Positions 15,587-22,551 of a DNA stretch of 64,000 bases are shown one piece after another (position 1 is the first letter of the stretch; the number at the start of each line of letters is the position of its first letter). The stretch spans positions 46,157-110,156 of the forward strand of contig NZ_JAPDDP010000019.1 of assembly GCF_027587195.1 (NCBI RefSeq), read 5' to 3'. Made by a program: the position numbers and the translations under genes. The stretch is from Solirubrobacter phytolaccae (GTDB lineage Bacteria; Actinomycetota; Thermoleophilia; Solirubrobacterales; Solirubrobacteraceae). The notes under the pieces were generated by a model. It was not told the origin of the DNA, did no database searches, and saw nothing but the letters and a program-made list of their open reading frames with translations.

Positions 15587-16249
15587 GTGATCGCGGGGTA
15601 CCAGCACTTCCTGCGCCTCGCGGACCGCATCCAGTGGGACGACGAGGCGATCGACCTCAGTACCGACGCCCGGAACTGGCCGGACGTCGCCGACACGCGC
15701 ATCCAGGAACTCGTCAGCGGCTTCATCGTCGGCGAGGCAGGGGTCGCGGAGCACCTGCACGCGTTCTTCGACGGCGACGCCGCCGCGACGTTCGAGGCGC
15801 AGCGCCGCGACGAGGAGCGCCACGCGCGGTTCTTCGCCCGCTACGCCCAGGCAGTCGGCCTGACCGACCCGCGCGCGCACGTCTCCGCCGAGTTCGTCGA
15901 CATCTTCGAGCGCAGGCTCCCTGAGGCGGCCGCCCAGGCGGGCGTGGAAGCCGTCGGGCTCTACCACATGGTCCTGGAGGGCGTGGTCTTCACGGCCGGC
16001 CAGTACGCGCTGCTCGAGGTCCTCGACAAGGCCACCTTGCCGGGGCTCTACGAGGGCATGGAGCTCGTGCTGCGCGACGAGAAGTGGCACATCGGCTTCG
16101 GCACCCGCTGCCTCAACGACGCGCACCTGGACGAGGACCAGATCGACGCCATCCTCGCCGAAGGCGCACGCGCCGCGGAGCTGTGGGCGCCCGAGCAGGC
16201 CGAGCGGGTCCTGCGGACGCTCCACCGGCGTATGGCCGCAGTGCGGTGA
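15587..16249 (+). CDS. Ferritin-like diiron protein, ribonucleotide-reductase-R2-like
   Basis: A 220-residue four-helix-bundle protein. Two carboxylate/histidine pairs characteristic of diiron sites are visible: FIVGEAG with DEERHARFF, and MVLEGVVF with LRDEKWHIGFG. This is the R2/R2-like-oxidase pattern, but at 220 residues it is well short of the roughly 320 residues of a class I R2. No large subunit is nearby, so an R2-like oxidase or monooxygenase role is more likely than nucleotide reduction. The start is a GTG with a TACGGT -10 (15574-15579) only 7 nt upstream, suggesting a leaderless message. A GTGA overlap ties it to the hydrolase gene. Confidence 0.78.
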   Translation: MIAGYQHFLRLADRIQWDDEAIDLSTDARNWPDVADTRIQELVSGFIVGEAGVAEHLHAFFDGDAAATFEAQRRDEERHARFFARYAQAVGLTDPRAHVSAEFVDIFERRLPEAAAQAGVEAVGLYHMVLEGVVFTAGQYALLEVLDKATLPGLYEGMELVLRDEKWHIGFGTRCLNDAHLDEDQIDAILAEGARAAELWAPEQAERVLRTLHRRMAAVR

Positions 16250-16938
16250 AACTTGACGTCAAGGAACTGCCGGGAGACGAGCCGGCGCTCGTCTTCCTGC
16301 ACGAAGGGCTCGGCTCGATCGAGCTCTGGCGCGACTTCCCGGACCGCGTGCACGCCGCGACCGGGCGGCGCGTGTTCCTCTACTCGCGCGCGGGCCACGG
16401 GCAGTCCGACCTCCCGGACGGGAACCGCACGCCGCGGTTCATGCACGAAGAGGCGCTTGACGTGCTGCCGCGGCTCCTGGAAGAGCACGGCATCGAGCGC
16501 CCCGTGCTGATCGGGCACAGCGACGGCGCCTCGATCGCGCTCATCCACGCGTCGCAGCACCCCGTGGACAGGCTCGTCCTGCTCGCACCGCACGTGTTCG
16601 TCGAGGACATCACCGTGGCGAGCATCGAGGCGGCGCGCACCACGTTCGAGACGACCGACCTCAAAGCGCGCATGGCCCGCTACCACCGCGACCCCGAGCG
16701 CACCTTCCGGCTCTGGAACGACATCTGGCTCGCGCCCGAGTTCCGTGCCTGGAACATCGAGGACGTGCTGCCGCGGATCACGGCGCCGACGCTCGTGATC
16801 CAGGGCTCGGGCGACCAGTACGGGACGCTCGCGCAGGTGGAGGCCATTCCCGGCCGGCACGTCGTCCTGGACGCGCAGCACGCGCCGCATCTCGAAGCGC
16901 CCGAGTCGACCCTCGAACACGTCACGGAGTTCCTCTGA
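16246..16938 (+). CDS. Alpha/beta-fold hydrolase
   Basis: A 230-residue serine hydrolase. The oxyanion region is LVFLHEGLGS, the nucleophile elbow GHSDGAS, the acid is in GSGDQYG and the base is in DAQHAPHLEAP. The HExxG-type oxyanion loop (HEGLGSIELW) is shared with hydrolases acting on lactones or ring-cleavage products. There is no signal peptide. It starts with a GTG overlapping the diiron-protein stop codon and runs into the thioesterase gene (CTGA overlap), so diiron protein, hydrolase and thioesterase are one transcription unit. The substrate is unknown. Confidence 0.85.
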   Translation: MKLDVKELPGDEPALVFLHEGLGSIELWRDFPDRVHAATGRRVFLYSRAGHGQSDLPDGNRTPRFMHEEALDVLPRLLEEHGIERPVLIGHSDGASIALIHASQHPVDRLVLLAPHVFVEDITVASIEAARTTFETTDLKARMARYHRDPERTFRLWNDIWLAPEFRAWNIEDVLPRITAPTLVIQGSGDQYGTLAQVEAIPGRHVVLDAQHAPHLEAPESTLEHVTEFL

Positions 16939-17333
16939 AGCTCGAAGACCACATCGTCGTCCCGCTCGACCAGACGTTCGACGCGCGCTACGGGCTGGAG
17001 TATCTGGAGCCCACGCGCGCCCGACTCACCGTCACGCCGCGGGTGCTCGGCGCCGACGGCACCGTCCAGAGCGGCGTCTACGCGGCCATGGCCGAGTCGA
17101 TCGCCTCGACCGGGACCGCCGTCGAGGTCCTCCCGAAGGGCTTCATCGCGTCCGGCCTCAACAACTCCACGCACGTCGTCGGCGCGGTGCGGGAGGGCGA
17201 GCTGGAAGCGGTCGCGCGCTGCCGCGCGCGCGGCGAGACCGAGTGGCTGTGGGACGTGGAGATCGGCCCTTCAGGGGGTCCGGTGAGCGCCATCGCGTCC
17301 GTTGCGATCGCCGTTCGCCCGAAACGGGTTTAG
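16935..17333 (+). CDS. Hotdog-fold thioesterase (PaaI/4HBT-like), probable CTG start
   Basis: A 132-residue protein with the hotdog pattern: YGLEYLEPTRARLTVTPRVLGADGTVQSGVYAAMAES, then HVVGAVREGELEAVARC and a final strand SVAIAVRP. The Glu in AMAES sits where PaaI-type enzymes have their catalytic acid. There is no ATG, GTG or TTG before residue 37 in this frame; an internal GTG at 17043 would delete the first strand and helix. The only plausible start is CTG 16935, overlapping the TGA of the preceding gene. Likely hydrolyses an acyl/aryl-CoA, matching the aryl-CoA neighbourhood. Confidence 0.7.
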   Translation: MKLEDHIVVPLDQTFDARYGLEYLEPTRARLTVTPRVLGADGTVQSGVYAAMAESIASTGTAVEVLPKGFIASGLNNSTHVVGAVREGELEAVARCRARGETEWLWDVEIGPSGGPVSAIASVAIAVRPKRV

Positions 17334-17352
17334 AACCCGCCCGATGGGGTAG
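17328..17352 (+). promoter_or_regulatory. Sigma-B/sigma-F-type promoter upstream of the anti-sigma kinase gene
   Basis: GTTT (17328-17331), a 15-nt spacer and GGGTAG (17347-17352) match the general-stress sigma consensus GTTT-N14-17-GGGTAw of Gram-positives. The GTG of the RsbW-like gene lies 9 nt further on. The -35 lies within a CGGGTT-TAG-AACCCG hairpin (17325-17339) that encloses the stop codon of the thioesterase gene. Confidence 0.6.
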
Positions 17353-17361
17353 CGGCGAAGG

Positions 17362-17757
17362 GTGCCCCAAGCCGCGTGGTCCTTCGCTGCCGCGCGCGAC
17401 ACCCCTATGCAGGCCCGCCGTGCAGTCACCGACTGGGCGCGGTCCTACGTGGAGGATCGCGCGGTTCTGAGCGATATCGCGTTGGCGATCACGGAGGCGG
17501 CGACCAACGTCGTCCTGCACGCCTATCGCGACCACGACGAGCCGGGAACGGTCACGATCGAGGCCGAGGAGTACGGCGACCACGTCTGCTTCTACGTGCG
17601 CGACGAGGGCAGCGGCCTCAGCCCGCGCGTGGACTCGCCGGGGCTCGGCCTCGGGCTCGGCCTGATCGCCCAGGTGGCCGACTCCGCGGACGTCCGCGCG
17701 CCCGAGGACGGCGGCACCGAGGTCGTCATGCGGTTCAACGTCTCGCGCGCCGCCTAA
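17362..17757 (+). CDS. RsbW/SpoIIAB-like anti-sigma factor (HATPase)
   Basis: A 131-residue GHKL ATPase-fold protein of serine-kinase anti-sigma size. The N-box is ALAITEAATNVVLHAY (residues ~36-51), the G1 box VRDEGSGL (~76-83) and the G2 box GLGLGLGL (~93-100), ending with a TEVVMRF strand. Such proteins bind and sequester a sigma-B-type factor and phosphorylate an anti-anti-sigma partner. Neither a sigma factor nor an STAS-domain partner is next door, so this is an orphan. Its promoter looks sigma-B dependent, which would give the feedback loop typical of such systems. The start is a GTG. Confidence 0.85.
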   Translation: MPQAAWSFAAARDTPMQARRAVTDWARSYVEDRAVLSDIALAITEAATNVVLHAYRDHDEPGTVTIEAEEYGDHVCFYVRDEGSGLSPRVDSPGLGLGLGLIAQVADSADVRAPEDGGTEVVMRFNVSRAA

Positions 17758-17768
17758 CCTCATATGAC

Positions 17769-18497
17769 ATGAACTTGCTGCGCTCCGGGGAGGCCGGATC
17801 GGCCGCCCTCGAGCTGGCGATCTCCCACGCGCTTCTTACGCGTGTATCTAAGGGTGAGCTCGGAAGCACGCTGCGCGTCTATCGCCCGCGGGCCACGGTC
17901 GCGTTCGGCAAGCTCGACCGGCTGAGCCCCGGGTACGAGGCGGCGGTCCGGGCGGCGGAGCGCCACGGGTACGAGCCCGTCCTGCGGCTCCCCGGCGGGC
18001 ACGCCGCGGCCTACAACGCCGCCTCGATCGGGATCGACGTCGTATGGGCGCTCGACGACCCCGCCACCGGCACCCACGAGCGGTTCGCGACGGAGGGTGA
18101 GCGGCTGGCGGCGGCGCTGCGCGGGCTCGGCGTCGACGCGCGCGTGGGGGAGGTGCCCGGCGAGTACTGTCCGGGCGCCTACAGCGTCAACGCGCGTGGA
18201 CGCGTGAAGCTGATCGGCACGGCGCAGCGACTGGTCCGCGGGGCGGCGCTGCTCGGCGCGTCGGTCGTGGTCGGCGACGGCGCGAGCATCCGCGCCGTGC
18301 TGCGCGACGTCTACGCCGCGCTCGAGTTCGACTGGGACGAGTCCACGGCGGGGGCGCTGGACGAAGAGGTCGCGGACGTCACGCTCGAGGCCGTCGAAGC
18401 GGCGATCGTCGCCGCCTACCCGGACCTCGAGCCGGCGGACCTGGACGAGCAGACGCTCGCCCTGGCCCACCGGCTCGCGCCGGAACGCAAGCCTTAG
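17769..18497 (+). CDS. Lipoate-protein-ligase-like (BPL_LplA_LipB) protein
   Basis: A 242-residue protein of the biotin/lipoate ligase fold. RLPGGHAAAYNAASIGIDVVW corresponds to the 'RR.GGGAVxHdxGNLN' substrate loop, and VKLIGTAQRLVRGAALLGASVVV to the catalytic lysine strand (KxxGxAQR) of LplA. The RR pair is replaced by RL, so activity may differ (octanoyl transferase or amidotransferase members exist). There is no separate C-terminal LplA accessory domain. The ATG at 17769 is 11 nt after the anti-sigma gene, so they may share a transcript. The 3' end overlaps the DUF3618 gene tail-to-tail by 4 nt. Confidence 0.78.
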   Translation: MNLLRSGEAGSAALELAISHALLTRVSKGELGSTLRVYRPRATVAFGKLDRLSPGYEAAVRAAERHGYEPVLRLPGGHAAAYNAASIGIDVVWALDDPATGTHERFATEGERLAAALRGLGVDARVGEVPGEYCPGAYSVNARGRVKLIGTAQRLVRGAALLGASVVVGDGASIRAVLRDVYAALEFDWDESTAGALDEEVADVTLEAVEAAIVAAYPDLEPADLDEQTLALAHRLAPERKP

Positions 18498-19045
18498 CTG
18501 CGCGCGGTCGCGGCGGCTTCCTGCGCGTGGTCCTGCGCGGAGGACTTGAGCTCGTCCGCGTGCTCGGAACCGCTCTCCTTCACGGTCTCCTGGGCGCTCT
18601 GGACGGCCTCCTGCGCGACCTGCTTGCCGTGCTCGAGGGCCTCCTGGCCGGTCTCCTTCGCGCGATCGATCACGTCGTCGGAGATCGCGCCCATCTTCTC
18701 GTCCTCGACGCGCGTCGAGGGGACGAGCATGCCGGCGAGGAAGCCGACCGCGATCGCGCCGACGGCGAGCCCGAGCGGGTTCTGCTGCGCGACGCTGGCG
18801 GCCTTCTTGGCCTGGCCCTTGACCTGACCCGAGTCCGGCGTCTTGTCGCCGACGGTCTGGCCGGCGCCGACGAGGCGCTCCTTGGCCGATGAAGCGACGC
18901 CCATGACGCTCTCCTTCTTGTCGTGGATGGAGTCCTTGGCGCGAGCCTTGACGTCCGTCTTGTAGCCGAGCGCGTCGACCGTCTCGCCCATGTCGGCGCG
19001 CGTCTGCTCGATCTCTTTGCGGATCAGGTCCGGGTCTTCGCCCAT
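18494..19045 (-). CDS. DUF3618-domain envelope/stress protein
   Basis: A 183-residue protein. The N-terminus has the DUF3618 motif (DPDLIRKEIEQTRADMGETVDAL), followed by a lysine/alanine-rich amphipathic stretch, a single membrane helix (LGLAVGAIAVGFLAGMLVPS, ~98-117) and a C-terminal tail of Glu/Gln/Ala 11-mer-like repeats (AQEAVQSAQETVKE) like those of LEA or apolipoprotein-type helices. It is the last gene of a three-gene operon, overlapping the upstream gene by 22 nt. In actinobacteria this trio is common and linked to stress or the cell envelope; the molecular role is unknown. Confidence 0.82.
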   Translation of the reverse strand: MGEDPDLIRKEIEQTRADMGETVDALGYKTDVKARAKDSIHDKKESVMGVASSAKERLVGAGQTVGDKTPDSGQVKGQAKKAASVAQQNPLGLAVGAIAVGFLAGMLVPSTRVEDEKMGAISDDVIDRAKETGQEALEHGKQVAQEAVQSAQETVKESGSEHADELKSSAQDHAQEAAATARS

Positions 19046-19452
19046 TGGATGTCCTCTTTCACGGTCTCGACGGTTTGGGGAACGGGCGGCGTGGCCTGCT
19101 GGATCGCCTTCTTGCCGGCGAGGCCGAGCACGGCGGCCAGCGCCAGCCACAGGAGCGTCACGATCAGCGCCGCCGCCCAGAGGGGCAGGAAGCTGTCGAG
19201 GACGATGATCAGGAATGCGGTGAGCGCGCCCAGGCCGAGCAGCGCGACGACGGCCGCGCCGGCGAGCATGCCGGCGCCCTTGCCCGCGATCTTGCCCTTC
19301 TGGGTGACCTCGGCCTGCGCGAGCTTGATCTCCTGGCGCACGAGGGTCGAGGTCTGGCTCGCCAGGTCCTTGACGAGCTCGCCGATGCCGCGGTCGCGCT
19401 GGTCGATCCCGGCGGCCTGTGCGCCCCCGTTGGTGGGGTCGTGGGTCGACAT
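19024..19452 (-). CDS. Phage-holin-superfamily (DUF1469-like) membrane protein
   Basis: A 142-residue protein: a short soluble N-terminus, then the conserved GIGELVKDLASQTSTLVRQEIKLAQAE segment, and two membrane helices (LAGAAVVALLGLGALTAFLIIVL and WAAALIVTLLWLALAAVLGLAG). This is the 'phage holin family' (Actinobacteria holin X / DUF1469) layout, a name that reflects fold rather than phage origin. The start ATG is at 19452, 5 nt after the preceding operon gene. There are no phage genes around, so a lytic role is unlikely; it probably helps organise the envelope together with its DUF3618 partner. Confidence 0.82.
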   Translation of the reverse strand: MSTHDPTNGGAQAAGIDQRDRGIGELVKDLASQTSTLVRQEIKLAQAEVTQKGKIAGKGAGMLAGAAVVALLGLGALTAFLIIVLDSFLPLWAAALIVTLLWLALAAVLGLAGKKAIQQATPPVPQTVETVKEDIQWAKTRT

Positions 19453-19457
19453 GGGGA

Positions 19458-20102
19458 TCAGCGCGCGAAGTCCTCGCGGCGGGTCGGGATGTCCCCGCCC
19501 GCGGCGCTCGGATCGGTCACCACGGTGCCCGGGCGGCCCGTGATGTCGTCGGCCGCGAGGCCGGTGCGGCTCGTCGGCGCGCCGGCGGTGAGCCCGGGGC
19601 TGGTGGTCGGCGGCGTGTAGCCGGTCGAGGGCCCGTTCGTGGTGGGCGGCGTGTAGCCGGTCGTGCCCTGCTCGTAGCGGCGGCTGCTCGACGCCTTCAG
19701 GAAGCGTGAGGCCGCGAAGCCGAGGGCGACGCCGCCGGCGATGACCGCCCACGGCTGCTTGCGCCCGAAGTCCTCGAGGTCATGGAGGATCGCGTTGCCG
19801 TCGGACCGCTGCAGGTAGTCGCCGAGCTTCTCGGCGCGGTCGGCAGCCTGCTCGGCGAGCTTCGCCGGCTGGTCCTTGCCCTGCTCACGCAGCGTGTCGG
19901 CGACGCTGCGGATGTCCGAGGCAGTAGTGCTGACCTGCTCACCGGCCTGCGTCGAACGCGTGTCGACCTGGTCGCGGACCCGGCTCGCGGCCTGGCCCTT
20001 GGCCTCCTGCGCCTTCTCTTTCGCCTGGTCCTTGGCGTGCTCCGTGCTGGAGCTCGGCCCATTGGCCGTTGCGGTTCCCCCAAAGCTGCTCATGGACGTC
20101 AT
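19458..20102 (-). CDS. Alanine/threonine-rich helical protein with one membrane segment
   Basis: About 214 residues. The N-terminal half is a long charged helix (KDQAKEKAQEAKGQAASRVRD, then STTASDIRSVADTLREQGKDQ), followed by one membrane helix (WAVIAGGVALGFAASRFL) and a disordered tail with a repeated GYTPPTTNGPSTGYTPPTTSPG motif (YTPPTT twice). It heads the operon with the holin-like and DUF3618 genes. Starts at 20120, 20102 or 20093 are all possible; 20102 is a compromise and no good ribosome binding site separates them. Proteins of this type occur in actinobacterial stress loci; the function is unknown. Confidence 0.72.
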   Translation of the reverse strand: MTSMSSFGGTATANGPSSSTEHAKDQAKEKAQEAKGQAASRVRDQVDTRSTQAGEQVSTTASDIRSVADTLREQGKDQPAKLAEQAADRAEKLGDYLQRSDGNAILHDLEDFGRKQPWAVIAGGVALGFAASRFLKASSSRRYEQGTTGYTPPTTNGPSTGYTPPTTSPGLTAGAPTSRTGLAADDITGRPGTVVTDPSAAGGDIPTRREDFAR

Positions 20103-20244
20103 CGCTGTCCATCCCGGCAACGCATGAACCGCAGGGAGGAGAAAATGTGACCGGTTACACGACCTGCGTCAACACGACGAGGCAGCGGCCCTGAGAAGGC
20201 CACCGTCACAGGACTGACGGCCAACTGTCAGACCGATCTTGCCT

Positions 20245-20250
20245 GGGTAG
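20245..20250 (+). promoter_or_regulatory. Possible GGGTAG -10 element before the manganese catalase gene
   Basis: GGGTAG at 20245-20250 ends 10 nt before the catalase ATG (20261), the same spacing as in the RsbW-like gene. The -35 is poor (GTCA at 20227-20230 with a 14-nt spacer). If used, transcription would start at or next to the ATG. The rest of the 158-nt gap (20103-20260) shows no gene. Confidence 0.35.
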
Positions 20251-20260
20251 CGCCAAAGGC

Positions 20261-21163
20261 ATGTTCCTTCGAATCGATCGCTGGCAGACCGAGCTTCCGC
20301 CGCCCTCCACCCCGGATCCCGCCGGGGCAGCCGCCGTCCAGGAGCTCATGGGCGGCAAGTTCGGCGAGATGTCGACGCTGATGAACTACACGTTCCAGTC
20401 GTTCAACTACCGCTTCAAGCAGGGCACGCGGCCGTTCTACGACCTGATCGCGAACATCGCCGCGGAGGAGTACGGGCACATCGAGCTCGTCGCCGCGACG
20501 ATCAACACGATGCTCACGGGTGTGGACATCCGCGACGTCGAGAGCGAGGCGTACAAGCAGCACTACCTGTTCGGCGGCAAGGGCGCGCTCCCGGCCGACT
20601 CACACGGCAAGCCGTGGAACGGGTCCTACGTGCACTCCTCGGGTGATCTCATCGAGGACCTCACCCACAACTACTTCCTCGAGACGGGTGCTCGCTCCGG
20701 CAAGCTGCGCGTCTACGAGATGTGCGACCACCCGGCCGCACGCGCGCTGACGGGCTACCTGCTCGTCCGCGGCGGTGTGCACCAGGTCGCCTACGCCCGC
20801 GCGCTGGAGAACCTGACGGGCGCGAACCTGTCCAAGCTGTTCCCGACGCCGCGCATCCCGACGGCGAAGATCCCCGAGTGCCAGCCGCACATCGAGGCCG
20901 GCGAGCACCTGAAGCTGTACCGCTTCTCGCCGAACGACTACCGCGAGATCGTGGCCGTCTTCAACGGCACGCACCCGGAGACGGGCGAGGAGCTGCAGGT
21001 CGTCGACGAGCCGCCGGAGGGCTTCCTGCCCCAGGACCTGCCGCCGGAGACCGACGTCTTCGCGCCGGACTACGCGCCGGAGGAGATCGCCGAGATCGCC
21101 CAGAAGCTGCGTAAGGCCGCGGGCCTCCCGGACAAGGTCACCGGCCTCGTCGCCAACGACTAA
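20261..21163 (+). CDS. Manganese catalase
   Basis: A 300-residue non-heme catalase that dismutates hydrogen peroxide at a dimanganese site in a four-helix bundle. Family hallmarks: the N-terminus MFLRIDRWQ, then MSTLMNYTFQSFNYR with ligand Glu in GEMST, IAAEEYGHIELV (ligand pair E..H), and a later VRGGVHQVAYARAL pair. The length matches actinobacterial Mn-catalases. It diverges from the DUF3618/holin-like operon, and a GGGTAG element sits just upstream of its start. The stop codon overlaps the oppositely oriented oxidase gene by 4 nt. Confidence 0.93.
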   Translation: MFLRIDRWQTELPPPSTPDPAGAAAVQELMGGKFGEMSTLMNYTFQSFNYRFKQGTRPFYDLIANIAAEEYGHIELVAATINTMLTGVDIRDVESEAYKQHYLFGGKGALPADSHGKPWNGSYVHSSGDLIEDLTHNYFLETGARSGKLRVYEMCDHPAARALTGYLLVRGGVHQVAYARALENLTGANLSKLFPTPRIPTAKIPECQPHIEAGEHLKLYRFSPNDYREIVAVFNGTHPETGEELQVVDEPPEGFLPQDLPPETDVFAPDYAPEEIAEIAQKLRKAAGLPDKVTGLVAND

Positions 21164-22551
21164 GAGTCGAAGCCCAGCCCGAGGCGGTCGAGCGTGCGGA
21201 GCCAGAGCCCTCTCTGGCCCCCGTTGCGGTCGGCCGCCGCGAGGCGGTTGCGCGTGAGCTGGATCACCGCGTAGCGCAACGGCTCGGGCGGGAACGGGAT
21301 CGGCTTGCTCTTGACGTAGCGGGTGCGGGTGGCGTCCGTGTCCTTGCCGTCGAGCAGGTCCACGGCCGTGCGGCCGCCGAACCGGGCCGCGGCCACGCCC
21401 AGCCCGGTGTAGCCGGTCGCGTAGGCGAGCCGGCCTCCGTGGCTCGTCCCGAAGAAGACGCTGAAGCGGCTGCTGGTGTCGATCGCGCCGCCCCAGCGGT
21501 GGGTGAAGCGCGTGCCTTCGAGCTGCGGGAACGTGTGGAAGAAGTGCTGGGCGAGCGTGCCGAAGGTGGCGTCGTGCTCGTCGTGGCGCGGGCCGACCGG
21601 GCCTCTGTACCGGTACACGGCGTCCCAGCCGCCGTACAGAATCCGGCCGTCCTTGGTGGGGCGGTAGTAGTGGAACTGGTTGCCGCCGTCGCCGATGCCC
21701 TGGCGGTTGGCCCAGCCGACCTTCGTCAGGTCCAGCGGCTCGGTCATCAGCGCGTAGTCGTAGACCGGGACGACGTAGCGCCGGATCGCCTTCAGCAGCG
21801 GGGGATAGGCGCTCGTGGCGAGCAGGACGCGCTTCGCCTGGACGCGCGCGTGCGCGGTGAGCACCTGCAGGTCGTCGGTGACGTGGTGGGCGGCGGAGTG
21901 CTCGTAGACGCGGACGCCGGCCTTGATGGCGGCGTCGCGCAGGCCCAGCGCGAGCTTGCCCGGGTCGAGGATCCCGGCGCCGGTGTGGTCCCAGACGCCG
22001 CCCAGGTATGTGGGGGAGGCGACCTGCGCCCGCATCGCGGCCTGGTCGAGCACCGTGACCTGGTGGCCGAAGCGGGTCAGCAGCTCCCGCTCCTCCTCCA
22101 GCCACGGCACCTGGTACTCGTCGGTGATGGCGAGGAGCTCGCCCGTGGCCTCGAAGTCGCAGTCGATGCCGTGGGTGGTCAGATCGTCCTGGATGCCCTG
22201 GAAGTTCTCGAGCGCGAGCCGCTCGAGCAGCGGCATCTCCTCGGCGAACCGCGCCAGGCCGTTCTCGATCCCGTGCGTGAGGCTCGCCACGGCGAAGCCG
22301 CCGTTGCGCCCGCTGGCCCCGAAGCCGGCCGTCTCGGCCTCCAGCACGACGACGTCCTTGCCCTGCTGGGCCGCGTACAGCGCCGCCCACAGCCCGGTGA
22401 ATCCGCCGCCGACGATGCACAGGTCCGCGCTGGTCGGCTCCGTCAGGGCGGGCGTCGGCTCGTGTGGCGTGCGCAGCCAGAACGAGCGCGGCTCGGCCTC
22501 GCGGTAGCTCGCGCGATCGGCGTCCGTGGGGGTGGAGGTCGGCCAGGGCAC
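21160..22551 (-). CDS. FAD-dependent amine oxidase (DAO family, gamma-glutamylputrescine-oxidase-like)
   Basis: A 463-residue D-amino-acid-oxidase-fold flavoenzyme. FAD binds at DLCIVGGGFTGLWAA (residues ~44-58) followed by VVVLEAETAGFGASGRNGGF, the PuuB-type signature. WGGAIDTSSRF and ATGYTGLGVAAARFGG are the C-terminal FAD/substrate elements. An N-terminal extension with SYREAEPRSFWLR is also typical of PuuB-like enzymes. The probable reaction is oxidative deamination of an N-substituted amine releasing hydrogen peroxide, which makes the catalase gene next door a sensible neighbour. It starts at a GTG sharing one base with the amidase stop (TAGTG). Confidence 0.85.
   Translation of the reverse strand: MPWPTSTPTDADRASYREAEPRSFWLRTPHEPTPALTEPTSADLCIVGGGFTGLWAALYAAQQGKDVVVLEAETAGFGASGRNGGFAVASLTHGIENGLARFAEEMPLLERLALENFQGIQDDLTTHGIDCDFEATGELLAITDEYQVPWLEEERELLTRFGHQVTVLDQAAMRAQVASPTYLGGVWDHTGAGILDPGKLALGLRDAAIKAGVRVYEHSAAHHVTDDLQVLTAHARVQAKRVLLATSAYPPLLKAIRRYVVPVYDYALMTEPLDLTKVGWANRQGIGDGGNQFHYYRPTKDGRILYGGWDAVYRYRGPVGPRHDEHDATFGTLAQHFFHTFPQLEGTRFTHRWGGAIDTSSRFSVFFGTSHGGRLAYATGYTGLGVAAARFGGRTAVDLLDGKDTDATRTRYVKSKPIPFPPEPLRYAVIQLTRNRLAAADRNGGQRGLWLRTLDRLGLGFDS

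Noticed and set aside
19024..19452. Holin-like gene as evidence of a prophage
   Set aside because: The name reflects a fold shared with phage proteins. Its DUF3618 and helical-protein neighbours are chromosomal actinobacterial genes, and no phage structural, integrase or lysin gene is nearby.
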